Assembly (NCBI GenBank): GCA_963576725.1
Contig: OY755237.1
Location: 51,650,253 to 51,714,252 of the forward strand
Length of the DNA: 64,000 nucleotides
DNA from: Azorinus chamasolen
Lineage: Eukaryota; Mollusca; Bivalvia; Cardiida; Solecurtidae
Direction of reading: 5' to 3'
This document shows, one piece after another, positions 53,606 through 63,539 of the stretch. A model generated the notes under the pieces. That model had not been told where the DNA came from and ran no database searches. It saw only the letters and a list, made by a program, of their open reading frames with translations. Position numbers and translations under genes: made by a program. Within the stretch, counting starts at the first letter, position 1. Every line of letters starts with the position of its first letter.

Positions 53606-54215
53606 TTTAGCTCACCTAGCACAAAGTGCCAAGGTGAGCTATTAGGATGATCCTATGTCCGTCGTCATGTGTATGTGCGCCGTGCAGGTGTCAACAATTT
53701 ACTTTAAACATCTTCTTCTCTTAAACCACAAATCCTAGAGCTTTGATATTTTGCATGTAGCTTGTTGTAGTCGTCCTCTACAAAAAATGTTCAAATCATG
53801 ACCCCCGGGGCAAAAATGCCACCGCCATGGGGGCATATCAGTTTTTCATAGGAAAACCTTTAAAAATCTTCTCTGAAACTGTAAGGCATAGACCTTTGAT
53901 ATTTGGTATGTTGCATTATCTAATTATCCTCTATAAAGTTTGTACAAATTATGAGCCCTGGGCCAAAAATGACCCCGCCCTGGGGCTGAACAGTTTGTCA
54001 TAGGAAAATCTTTAAAAATCTTCTTGTCAAAAACCACAAGTCCCAGAGCTTAGCTATTTGGTGTATAGATTTACTTAGTATACCTTTATAAAGTTTGCTA
54101 ATATTATAGTTCTGAGTTAAACATTGGCCCTGCCCTGTGGGTTGTACTTTGAAATAGACTTTTTCACATCAGAAACTACAGTTTAAAGGTTTCCCCTTAT
54201 TCAGAGGTCACAGGC
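53606..54215 (-). repeat. Hairpin-ended tandem-core repeat (type T1), reverse orientation, truncated
   Basis: It starts with the inverted 3' hairpin TTTAGCTCACCTAGCAC/GTGCCAAGGTGAGCT, then GTGTCAACAATTTA (inverted linker) and about three units of the 155-bp core. No 5' end (GGCCCTCTTGT) is present. Confidence 0.75.
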
Positions 54216-54680
54216 AGTATCACTCACTCACTCATTGACCCCTTACCTCTGTGCAGTAGAAAATTGTGTTTGGAGAAACAAGTATTAAACCAACATTCAT
54301 TTAAGATTGAGAAAACTAGGTGGTTAAATTATTTTTGAAAGTTGTTTTAGCTTTCTGTAACAGTTACATATACTTTGAATCAGAATCCAATGCTAATTTC
54401 TGTCAAGTCATGCACAACGGTGATAGGGATAACACTGATTTCTGTCATCTGTTAGAAATGCTGTCTGCTGAAAAATAACATTGTCAGTATATCACTATAA
54501 CTCATAATATGAGCGATATATGAGGAAAAGTCTACTTTGAGAGTAAAAGTTAGAAGATGATTGCATAAAATACTAAGAACTCTCCAAGAACTAAGACTCA
54601 TTAGATGAACGGAATTGATTTAGTCAGCTTTACAATCTTTACAATCTGGTGGAATGGGAGATTTGATGTCCTAATACTAA
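54216..54680. other. No feature recognised
   Basis: Intron sequence of the AFG1-like gene, AT-rich, without visible repeats or coding signal. Confidence 0.45.
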
Positions 54681-54772
54681 TCCTTTACTCCATATAGATG
54701 CATCTTTTAACACTTTTGTAAAAAGTGTAGACACAGATCTTATGCCTCCTGTAGGAGCCATCATTTTGCTTT

Positions 54773-55823
54773 TTAGCTCACCTGAGCCAAAGGCTCAGGA
54801 TGAGCTATTGTGACCGCTATTTGTCCGGCGTCCAGCCGGCGTCCGGTGTCCGGCGTCCGGCCGGCGTCCGTCGTCCGGCATCCGTCCACATTTTCAAACA
54901 ACATCTCCTCTGAAACTGCTGACCCGATTTTAACCAAATTTTGTCAGAAGCATCAGTGGCTAGGGGGAACGAAACGTTGTTCAAATTATCCCCCCCCCCC
55001 CCCCCCCGGGCCAAAAATGGCCCCTTAAGGGCTTATCAGTTTTTCATAGGGAAATCTTTAAAAATCTTCTTCTCTGAAACTGTAAGGCCTAGACCTTTGA
55101 TATTTGGCATGTAGCATGATCTAATGGTCCTCTACAAAGATTGTTCAAATTATGACCCCCGGGCCAAAAATGGCCCCGCCCAAGGGCTTATCAGTTTTTC
55201 ATAGGAAAATATTTAACATTCTTCTTCTCTGAAACTGTAAGGCCTAGACCTTTGATATTTGGCATGTAGCATCATCTAATGGTCCTCTACAAAGATTGTT
55301 CAAATTATGTCCCAGGGCCAAAAATGGCCCCACCCAAGGGCTTATCAGTTTTTCATAGGAAAATCTTTAACATTCTTCTTCTCTGAAACTGTAAGGCCTA
55401 GACCTGTGATATTTGGCATGTAACATGATCTAATGGTCCTCTACAAAGATTGTTCAAATTATGACCCACGGGCCAAAAATGGCCCCGCCCAAGGGCTTAT
55501 CAGTTTTTCATAGGAAAATCTTTAAAAATCTTCTTCTCTGAAACTGTAAGGCCTAGACCTTAGATATTTGGCATGTAGCTTTGGCTTGTGGTCCTCTGTC
55601 AAGATTGTTCAACTTACGACCATGACCTCTGGGCGAAACTTGGCCCTGGCTTATCAGTTTTTCATGGGAAAAATATATTATTTTTCTCTGAAGCCATAAG
55701 GCTTAGACCTTTAATTAATGGCATACTGCTTTGCCTTGTGGTTCTCTACCAAAATTGTATAAATGATGGCCCCGCCCCTGGGGTATCTCAGGTGAGCGCT
55801 TCAGGGCCTCATGGCCCTCTTGT
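54773..55823 (-). repeat. Hairpin-ended tandem-core repeat (type T1), reverse orientation
   Basis: It starts TTTTAGCTCACCTGAGCC/GGCTCAGGATGAGCT and has a GC-rich linker (GCGTCCGGCCGGCGTCCGTC), a run of 17 C (54990-55006) and about six units of the core seen at 27722-29534. It ends CATGGCCCTCTTGTT, the inverted 5' end. Confidence 0.85.
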
Positions 55824-55826
55824 TAA

Positions 55827-56048
55827 TCCTTTCCTCCATAGGCTATTTTTAGATCCAACCTATTTGCATGAATCTACCAAAAAGGAGCATTAACTAGAGA
55901 AAAGGATTTTTTTTAGAATTTTGTAATTTGAAACCATTGTGATAAATAGAGCATTTGCTCCTATAGGAGCAAATGCTCTATTTATCACTATGGTTTCAAC
56001 AGGAGACTTTTACAGAGGTATAGAAAGGCATATTTATGGAGGAAAGGG
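55827..56048. mobile_element. Family B MITE
   Basis: TTAA flanks both ends (55823-55826, 56049-56052). The full perfect hairpin is present, with apex TTTGCTCCTATAGGAGCAAA. Confidence 0.87.
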
Positions 56049-56052
56049 TTAA

Positions 56053-56180
56053 AGCAACTATAGAATTTATCCTACCAGGGCCAAATGTTTCTTTTTCACA
56101 AACTTTTAAGCTACTTTACATTCATACATACATGATACACATTTCTTATATGAATATTCATGGAGTAAGGGGTTAAGAGT
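56053..56180. mobile_element. Family A MITE, right half
   Basis: It contains GGGCCAAATGTTTCTTTTTC and TATGAATATTCATGGAGTAA then GGGGTTAA. Confidence 0.55.
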
Positions 56181-56214
56181 GAATATGGTAGCAAACAGTG
56201 TACTGATATTTATT

Positions 56215-57385
56215 TATGTATCCCCACATATTGTTTTTGGTTGAGTTTTCCATCTGTCGGTCTGTCTGTCTGTCTGTCTGTCTGTCACACTCGTGTCCGC
56301 TCCATATCTCTCACAAATATGGAAGGATTTAAGAGTGCTTAAGCACAAATGATCAACTCAACAAGATGATGTGCAGAGCGTTTGATTCAGGCATGTGGGT
56401 CAAAGGTCAAGATAACAATTCAAGGTCAAAGGTTTTTAGCCATACCCTTCATGTCCGCTCCATATCTCTTAATCCCTTGGAAGGATTTCAAAATGCTGTG
56501 GCACAAATGTTCTTCTTAACAAGACGATGTGCAGAGCGTTCGATTCAGGCACATGGGTCAAAGGTCAAGGTCACAGTTCAAGGTCAAGTGTTTTAATCTT
56601 AATTTTTATGTCTGTTCCATATCTGTATTACCCTTGGCACAAATGTTCTTAATAAGTCGATGTGCAGACAGCAGGATTCAGGCATGTGAGTCAAAGGTCA
56701 AGGTCAAGGTCACAATTCAATGTCATGGTCACAATTCAAGGTCAATTATTCACACTTTCTTGTCCGGACAATAACTCCTATATGGCTAATGCCATTTGAT
56801 TGAAACTTCATACATGGAAAGAGCATGATGAGAGGAAGTGTCATGTATACGGGCCATAACTGTGGCTTAAATACTTTTGGAGTAATTGCCCTTTTTCACA
56901 TTTGTTTGTCAAATAACTCCTGTTCTACTGATGCTATCGGAATGACATTTCATTTATAGAAAGAGCATGACAGAATGAAGTGCTATGCACACGTTTGATA
57001 ACTCTGGCATCAATAAAAGTCGAGTTATTGCCCCCAATTTTCTGCAGAGTTATGGGACTTTCAAAATTTTACATGGAAATTTAACCTTTTATTGGATATT
57101 CATTAAATTTCATAGGATTGATTAGCATCATGCCTAGTTGTGCATATTTTATTCCTGTTCCGGTTTGATAATTTTCTGCAGAGTTATTGGACTTTGAAAT
57201 TTTTACATGGAAAATTTTGTCCGCGGGTTTTCCCCGAAACTTTGGTCGGATTTTCATGAAACTTCATAGGATTGATCAGCACCATGCATAGTTGTGCATA
57301 GTTTATTCCTTTTCTGGTTCGCTGATTTCCTGCAGAGTTATGGGACTTTGGAAAAATTTTGTCCACATGCTGGGGGAGACATCAG
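56215..57385 (+). repeat. Type T2 repeat with three different core units
   Basis: It starts TGTATCCCCACATATTG and a (GTCT)n tract, and ends CTGGGGGAGACATCAGTTTTTG. The core has about three units with GGTCAAAGGTCAAGGTCA (56400-56745), one or two units of the TTGTCCGGACAATAACTCC type (56755-57030), and units of the CATGGAAATTT...GCAGAGTTATGGGACT type (57030-57370). The three unit types are each found alone elsewhere. Confidence 0.75.
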
Positions 57386-57772
57386 TTTTTGTATGAAAAA
57401 CAATTCTGGATTGATTTGTGTCAAGTGTATACCAATGCCCAGTGTATTTTGTGAGGTATAGTGCATGTGTACTGACCCCACTGGAATCCAAGTTTGGTTC
57501 AGCTAATAGGAAGAAAACAGAAGGACGAAAAAGGCATAATTAAACATAAACATCAAATTAACACACTTGCTCACCTTTGTCTCAACTATTTGTCCATATA
57601 AAAGGATTAAATCAAGTTTGTTTATGTTGTAAAAGTCAATGACGTCACTGCACGCCAATATGACATCACGTAATTCGTACTTGCATGTATTTTCATTCAG
57701 GGGACGAAACCGCTTTAGCAATCTTTCTTTTTCTTCATTTTCTCTATTTTTCTTGGAGTTGCATGATAAAAT

Positions 57773-57913
57773 AATTACTAGGCTAGTAGTTTTGAAGTTC
57801 AGCTGTATTTTGGCTCGTCAGAAAAGTAGTTAAATGCTCGCCAAGGCTCGCATTTAACAACTTTTCTAACTCACCAAAATACAGCTGAACTTCAAAACTA
57901 CTAGCATAGTAAT
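57773..57913. repeat. Foldback element, about 140 bp
   Basis: Arms are TAGTAGTTTTGAAGTTCAGC plus TGTATTTTGG and the complementary CCAAAATACA plus GCTGAACTTCAAAACTACTA, with a loop containing TTAAATGCTCGCCAAGGCTC. The outer bases ATTACTAG/CTAGCATAGTAAT also pair. Confidence 0.8.
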
Positions 57914-58019
57914 TCTTATATACAGTATAGACTACATTTATTTAGTCAACACTAATGCAACCACCAAAAAGAGGTACAATCTTGGTCTCAAAGGAAACTA
58001 GAAGTTTAACCCTTTATTC

Positions 58020-58235
58020 ATATAAACGCCTATGCAGAGTAGATTTAGATCAGAAGGCTCCTGTAGGAGCCTTCTGATCAGCGTCTGCTCTGCTTGCATA
58101 TGAAATTATTATAGAGCTGACTCTACAGTTTCTATCAAAACTAAAACATTATGTGTACATAAACTTTTTAAAAAATCAGCTAATAATTATCCATATCTTT
58201 ATTTCTTACATGAATTGTCAACGGGGTAAGAGATC
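58020..58235. mobile_element. Family A MITE
   Basis: TTAA on the left (58016-58019). Perfect palindrome tip AAGGCTCCTGTAGGAGCCTT. The right end is GGGGTAAGAGATCAA, where the 31-bp array begins. Confidence 0.78.
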
Positions 58236-59120
58236 AATCATGTAATAGTTAACAGGTAAGGGATAAATCATGTAATAGTCAACAGGGTAAGGGATTTATC
58301 ATGTAATAGTCAACAGGGTAAAGGATAAATCATGTAATAGTCAACAGGGTAAAGGATAAATCATGTAATAGTCAACAGGGTAAGGGATAAATCATGTAAT
58401 AGTCAACAGGGTAAGTGATAAATCATGTAATAGTCAACAGGGTAAAGGATAAATCATGTAATAGTCAACAGGGTAAGTGATAAATCATGTAATAGTCAAC
58501 AGGGTAAGTGATAAATCATGTAATAGTCAACAGGGTAAAGGATAAATCATGTAATAGTCAACAGGGTAAGGGATTTATCATGTAATAGTCAACAGGGTAA
58601 AGGATAAATCATGTAATAGTCAACAGGGTAAAGGATAAATCATGTAATAGTCAACAGGGTAAAGGATAAATCATGTAATAGTCAACAGGGTAAGTGATAA
58701 ATCATGTAATAGTCAACAGGGTAAAGGATAAATCATGTAATAGTCAACAGGGTAAGGGATAAATCATGTAATAGTCAACAGGGTAAGTGATAAATCATGT
58801 AATAGTCAACAGGGTAAAGGATAAATCATGTAATAGTCAACAGGGTAAGGGATTTATCATGTAATAGTCAACAGGGTAAAGGATAAATCATGTAATAGTC
58901 AACAGGGTAAAGGATAAATCATGTAATAGTCAACAGGGTAAGGGATAAATCATGTAATAGTCAACAGGGTAAGTGATAAATCATGTAATAGTCAACAGGG
59001 TAAAGGATAAATCATGTAATAGTCAACAGGGTAAGGGATAAATCATGTAATAGTCAACAGGGTAAAGGATAAATCATGTAATAGTCAACAGATAAATCAT
59101 GTAATAGTCAGCAGTGTAAG
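58220..59120. repeat. 31-bp minisatellite, about 29 units
   Basis: The unit is ATAGTCAACAGGGTAAAGGA plus TAAATCATGTA. Variants AAAGG, AAGGG and AAGTG at one place, and a GGATTTATC form, recur in a repeated order (for example the series ending in GGATTTATC at about 58285, 58570 and 58850), indicating duplication of blocks. The first unit is continuous with the right end of the preceding family A copy. Confidence 0.9.
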
Positions 59121-59204
59121 GTATAAATAATGTATCAAATCATGCATAAACATTGGAATTCCACAATTTGAATTTTAGTCTGTGCCATTATATACAGTAT
59201 ATCC

Positions 59205-59395
59205 TAAGACCTCCCTATAACGGCCACATAATTGTATTAATTAGTTGGTATTTAGAGCAGGTGGCTGCTTAAAGCAATGTGAACGTAAAACAGAACGCTC
59301 TGTTTTACATTCGCCTTGCTTTAAACAGCCACCTGCCTTTAACACAAACTATTTGATGTAATTTAGTGGCCGTTATAGAGAGGTTTTACTATATA
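59205..59395. mobile_element. Palindromic pogo-like MITE
   Basis: Inverted ends: AGACCTCCCTATAACGGCCA and TGGCCGTTATAGAGAGGTTT. The centre is GGTGGCTGCTTAAAGCAA and its complement, around AAAACAGAACGCTCTGTTTT. Confidence 0.78.
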
Positions 59396-59595
59396 TCGTA
59401 AAACCTCTCTAATGCAACCACCAACAAGAGGTATAAATCCGGGCCTCAAAAACTGGTGATAGCTTAATGCAGGACAAACGTTATGCAGAAAGCTTTCTGC
59501 ATTACTTTTGTCTTGCAATAAGCAACCACCTGCTTTTTGAGGCACCCATGTTTGTTTATTAAGTGGTCACATTTGAGAGGCTCTACTATAGTTAT
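59396..59595. mobile_element. Palindromic pogo-like MITE, adjacent copy
   Basis: Ends GTAAAACCTCTCTAATGCAA and GTCACATTTGAGAGGCTCTA. The centre is ATGCAGAAAGCTTTCTGCAT. It ends 27 bases before exon h of the AFG1-like gene, close to its acceptor. Confidence 0.78.
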
Positions 59596-59622
59596 GAAAA
59601 AAGTCAAATTTTCCTTTTGCAG

Positions 59623-59693
59623 AACTACAGAAAGTGATTGTGATGAAGAGATGGATCTAGTCTGGGAATCTTTGATAGCTGATCAAGATGATG
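59623..59693 (+). CDS. AFG1L: AFG1-like ATPase, exon h
   Basis: With two bases from exon g it encodes LTTESDCDEEMDLVWESLIA then DQDD, matching the L(T)(S)E.......LF..L helix of AFG1. The acceptor is TTCCTTTTGCAG and the donor is GATGATG|GTGAGA (59694-59695). It has 71 bp and exits with one base. Confidence 0.9.
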
Positions 59694-59794
59694 GTGAGAT
59701 TGTATATCATCCCTGTACTTGTACGAGACCAGTATTGCATCTAGGCTGTGCAATTACGTGATTTGTGCATATTTTCAGGAGAACTCATTTTTTT

Positions 59795-59840
59795 CTGCCA
59801 CCTGCCGAGAGGCAGTGTGTCACTTAGGAATCACTTTTCT

Positions 59841-59874
<34 letters not shown>

Positions 59875-60010
59875 CGTCACACTTTCTTTTTTTTGGCTGT
59901 CATTTCTAAACTAATCATTATAGAGCTTTCAAATTTCACATGTGTCCTGTGTCGATGAAAATGGATCAAATGGTTCCAGTAGCTGTGCTCCAGCTTGCTA
60001 TTTTGAACAA
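59795..60010. repeat. Repeat with GTCTGTCTGTCTGTCTGTCC tract
   Basis: CACCTGCCGAGAGGCAG (small hairpin), TCACTTAGGAATCACTTTTC and a GTCT tract resemble the 5' part of the tandem-core families, but only one core unit follows. Confidence 0.5.
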
Positions 60011-60199
60011 TAGTTTGATAAGGTTGGGTGTTGAGAGACAAGTCAGACAGAAAAAGAAGTGAGGCTAAAAGGTTCTGGGTCCGTCCATGATTGTCTGCAG
60101 AGAGAAGGCTCCAATTTGGCCATTATAACCAACTTATGGCAGAACTCAGGATGTGAGTGCAAGCAAATAATGAAGATAACACTGGAAATGTTGCATATT

Positions 60200-60760
60200 T
60201 ATAGCCTGATCGGCAAGCGCGTGGAGTAAATCGTTATGAGCGTGGCTCAGTCACCAAGAGTGTAGCAGAAGTGCAGAGGAAACGCAATCAAAGCGCCAAG
60301 AATGTAGAGAAAGTGTAGCAGAAGCCCGTGGTTTGTGATTCATAAATGGTCGAATCGCCTTGGAAGCACTTTGATTGTAGCTAGAGCATAGAGAGCATAG
60401 TTTGAGCACCCAGAACGTAAGTGAAATGTAGCGGGATCGCAGACAAATATCTCGGTTCTTTTGTGCGATGCGACTGCACTTGCTCTACGTTACTCACGCT
60501 GAGGCTACGATACTGCTGCTTACATGCATTTCTTATGACGCTTTTGCGGAGCTTCGAGTCCACTGCGATTCCACTACGTAAATTTTGAGCAAGGTCAAAA
60601 CAATCGCCGTGAAGTTGAGATCAAGAAGATTCTGTTACGCTTCTACTACGATCAGGGTGTTTCTACTGTGCTGTTGCCACTCCTGCTACGATTCACGGCA
60701 TGTTTTAGCTCAATTTTGAAGCGTAGTGGAATCGCCGCTCACTGGAATTGGGGTATTATT
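60200..60760. repeat. Degenerate dispersed repeat with inverted symmetry
   Basis: AAGTGTAGCAGAAG and AGAGCATAG-type words on the left half are echoed as complements on the right (GCTACGATACTGCTGC, CTTCTACTACGATCAG). This suggests a decayed palindrome. No coding frame is supported. Confidence 0.4.
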
Positions 60761-60774
60761 GAATATAGCAGTCT

Positions 60775-60890
60775 TAACCTTTTACTCTTTCTACACCTTG
60801 TCCAACAGAGTAGGCCTAGATCAGGGTCAGCTCTGTTTGCTTATACCTGGACGATACCTGGACGATGGTTCATAAGGAAGGAAACTGAAC
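60775..60890. mobile_element. Family A MITE remnant
   Basis: It contains TAACCTTTTACTCTTTCTAC, CAACAGAGTAGGCCTAGATC and CAGCTCTGTTTGCTTATACC. The apex is lost. Confidence 0.5.
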
Positions 60891-61039
60891 TCCTTTTTAA
60901 ACCCTACTGTTGCTGTACATCTTCGATATAGACTCTTTGTCTCATTATTGATATGAAAAGTCTTCTTTGTTTGGTTACACATTTGTATAAAGTAGTTAAT
61001 ATAGTTGTCATGTAAGAAATGACAACTAGTGATAATGTT

Positions 61040-61530
61040 CTAGTATTGGTATGAAATATCCCTTCGCCAGTGGTTATATGGCCTTGACTTAAATTGGTTA
61101 ACAGTCTTTGCTCCAATAACTTCTTGTGGTAGTGCATTCCATTTATTGATGACTCTTCTGGAGAATGACCTCTGACCAAATGATGTGATGCTTCTTGGTT
61201 TAGTGAGTTTCAGAGAATGACCATGTGTCACTGTAGATGTCTCTAAGGTGAAGAACATTTCAGCAAGAATATCCTCTGAACCTTTCACAATTTTAAAAGT
61301 TTGAATTATAATTCTTCTTTTTCATCGATGTGATAGGGAAGGTAGCTTCAAATATTTAAGTCTTTCAAAATAAGTAAGGTTTTTGATGATAGGTTGTTAA
61401 GTACTAATTTGGTTGCTCTCCTTTGTACATTCTCGACTCTCTCTATATCTTTTCTCAGATGTGGATGCTTACGAAATAATATAGGTATGAGTTTACATTT
61501 TCTGCCATGGTCAACATTTTCTCTCTTAAC
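61040..61530 (-). pseudogene. LINE reverse transcriptase C-terminal fragment (jockey/CR1-like), broken
   Basis: One frame has HPHLRKDIERVENVQRRATK, another has THGHSLKLTKPRSITSFGQ then RVINKWNALPQEVI. The two are in different frames with stops between them. The motifs match the last part of the RT protein of jockey/CR1-group elements, as at 36606-36962, but the sequences are clearly different copies. Confidence 0.85.
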
Positions 61531-61733
61531 CCATTCCTCCATAGGCTATTTTTTTATCCATTCTCTTTGAATGAATCTACCGAAAAGGAGCATTTACTAC
61601 AGAAAAGTAAAATTTTAGAATTGTGTAGTTCTGAAACCATTGTGATAAATAGAGTAAATGCTCTATTTATCACAATGGTTTCAAAAAGTGATTTTTACAG
61701 AGGCGTAGAAAGGCGTATTTATGGAGGAAAGGA
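61530..61733. mobile_element. Family B MITE, apex deleted
   Basis: TTAA flanks both ends (61526-61529, 61734-61737). GATAAATAGAG joins directly to TAAATGCTCTATTTATC, removing part of one arm and the tip. Confidence 0.83.
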
Positions 61734-61739
61734 TTAATA

Positions 61740-62130
61740 TGACTTTATAGAAATAAATCTTATTAATATTAATGACATCATTATTTCTTACATGAATATT
61801 CATGGAGTAAAGGGTTAACATAGCATAAATTTCCAACAATTATTTGTTTGTAGTATTATAATGTCAAGTGTGTTAATTATTCTGTTTGTATTATTCAGTT
61901 CTCCAAGTTTTAGGGGAGCGATAAAAGATCATTGGCAACCAGAAACAAATGAACCCTTTAACCCTGTCCCTCATACAATTGCCTTTTCATGCATATGCAA
62001 ACAGTAGACCCAGATTAGACGACTCCGTTGTTTGCTTTTTACATTATATAGATCTGATTCTACGGTCTTTGCTTGAAAGTTTCCCTTGAAAGTTTTACAT
62101 TATAAGAATTCAGCTGGTAAATATTCACGA
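61740..62130. mobile_element. Two partial family A copies
   Basis: A right end (ATGAATATTCATGGAGTAAA, about 61791-61818, with TTAA after it) is followed by single-copy sequence. A second copy runs from about 61958 (TTTAACCCTGTCCCTCATAC) to 62130, lacking the hairpin tip (TTAGACGACTCCGTTGTTTGC). Confidence 0.6.
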
Positions 62131-62138
62131 TGTTATTA

Positions 62139-62775
62139 TTAGGGCTGGCATTGAAAATGCAGGAGCCCTATAGGAATCACATTTTCTGTCCGTCCATCCG
62201 TCCGTCCATCAATCCGTCAACAATTTTGATGTAACGCGATAACTCAAACAATAATTCACATATTGGTTTCATATTAAGGGCATATGCTTAGTTTCATCAG
62301 AGGAAGACGCCTATAGTTTTTTGGTTGAATTGGTTCTCTATGTCTAGAGTTATCTGCCCTTGATTCTTCAAAAATGCTATTAACTTCTGTCAACAATTTT
62401 GATGTGATGCAATAACTCAAACAGTACTTCACATATTGGTTTCAAATTAAGGGCATATACGTAGTATCATCAGAGGAAGACACTTATAGTTTTTGAGTTG
62501 AATCAGATCACAATGTCTAGAGTTATTTGCCCTTGATTCATCGAAAATGCCATTAATGTTTGTCAACACTTGATGTGATGCGATAACTCAAATAGATCTT
62601 CACATATTTGGTTCATATTTAGAGCATATGCTTAGTATTATGAGAGGAAGACAAGTATAGTTTTTGGGTTGAATGAGATCACCATATATAGAGTTATCTG
62701 CCATTGATTCATAAAATATGCCATATTCAACAAAAGATCGTCTGCAGGGCCCTCTCTGACCAGTTGTCTAGTTTC
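62139..62775 (+). repeat. Hairpin-ended tandem-core repeat (type T7)
   Basis: The 5' hairpin is AGGGCTGGCATT/AATGCAGGAGCCCT, then a GTCCGTCCATCCGTCCGTCC tract. Three units of about 180 bp follow (GATAACTCAAACAATAATTC, AGGGCATATGCTTAGT, TCATCAGAGGAAGA). It ends near GCAGGGCCCTCTCTGACC. Confidence 0.72.
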
Positions 62776-62794
62776 TGACATGAATTAATAGGAA

Positions 62795-63045
62795 TAGGGT
62801 TGAATGATAAATATTCATGTAAAAGCTAGTGACTTTATGAATGTTAATTAGCTGATGTTTGATAGTAGGATATGAGGAAGAGAAGTTTTGGTGATGACTG
62901 AAACTGCCAATTTGTATCTAAATTATCCAATAAGCAAACAGAGCTGACCGTGATCAGACAGCTCCTACAGGACCTGTCTGATCTAGGTCTACTCTGTTTA
63001 TAAAGGCATTGAAAGGCATTTATATCAAGTAAAGATGTCATGCTG
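62795..63045. mobile_element. Family A MITE
   Basis: It contains AAATATTCATGTAAAAGCTA, CAATAAGCAAACAGAGCTGA, apex AGCTCCTACAGGACCTGTC and AAGGCATTTATATCAAGTAA. Confidence 0.72.
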
Positions 63046-63055
63046 ATTGTTTTAA

Positions 63056-63278
63056 CCCTTTCCTCCATATATACGCCTTCTACGCCTCTGTAAAAATCAC
63101 CTATTGAAACCATTGTGATAAATAGAGCATTTGTTCCTATAGGAGCAAATGCTCTATTTATTACAATGGTTTCAAACTACAAAATTCTAAATTATTCCTT
63201 TTCTCTAGTTAATGCTCCTTTTCTGTAGATTTGTTTAAAGTTGGTAGATCTAAAAATAGCCTATGAGGTAATGGATCT
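63056..63278. mobile_element. Family B MITE
   Basis: TTAA on the left (63052-63055); the right end is decayed (GAGGTAATGGATCTAA). Near-perfect hairpin with apex GTTCCTATAGGAGC. Confidence 0.82.
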
Positions 63279-63362
63279 AAAAATTGATTTACTATAATTT
63301 CACATGTTTGAATAGTGTAATTGATTAACATTATTTTTTAGTTCTTATTCTTGTTTCTGCAG

Positions 63363-63463
63363 TCGTACACTCCAAGGTGCTAGAAGTTTTGGGACGGAAT
63401 CTTGTTTTGCCTAAAACCTGTGGAAGAGTGCTGGACACCTGTTTCCATGATCTGTGTGCCAAG
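63363..63463 (+). CDS. AFG1L: AFG1-like ATPase, exon i
   Basis: With one base from exon h it encodes VVHSKVLEVLGRNLVLPKTC and GRVLDTCFHDLCAK, aligning with the strand and helix segment L.V.GR.L.L...CG.V....F..LC of AFG1. The acceptor is CTTGTTTCTGCAG and the donor is GCCAAG|GTGGGT (63464-63465). It exits in phase 0. The exons found give about 294 residues; the remaining C-terminal portion lies to the right of the window. Confidence 0.92.
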
Positions 63464-63539
63464 GTGGGTGGAACAAATCATTAGAGCACATTTAGGATTC
63501 AGTGCTACACTCTCATAACTACACTATTGAATCTTTATA

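Noticed and set aside
54810..55028. Pro/Arg/Ser-rich frame on the plus strand and its antisense partner
   Set aside because: Both arise from the GTCCGGC-rich linker and the poly-C run of a T1 repeat.
58220..59120. Regularly spaced 31-bp repeats resembling a CRISPR array
   Set aside because: The units abut one another with no unique spacers, there are no cas genes, and the genome is animal.
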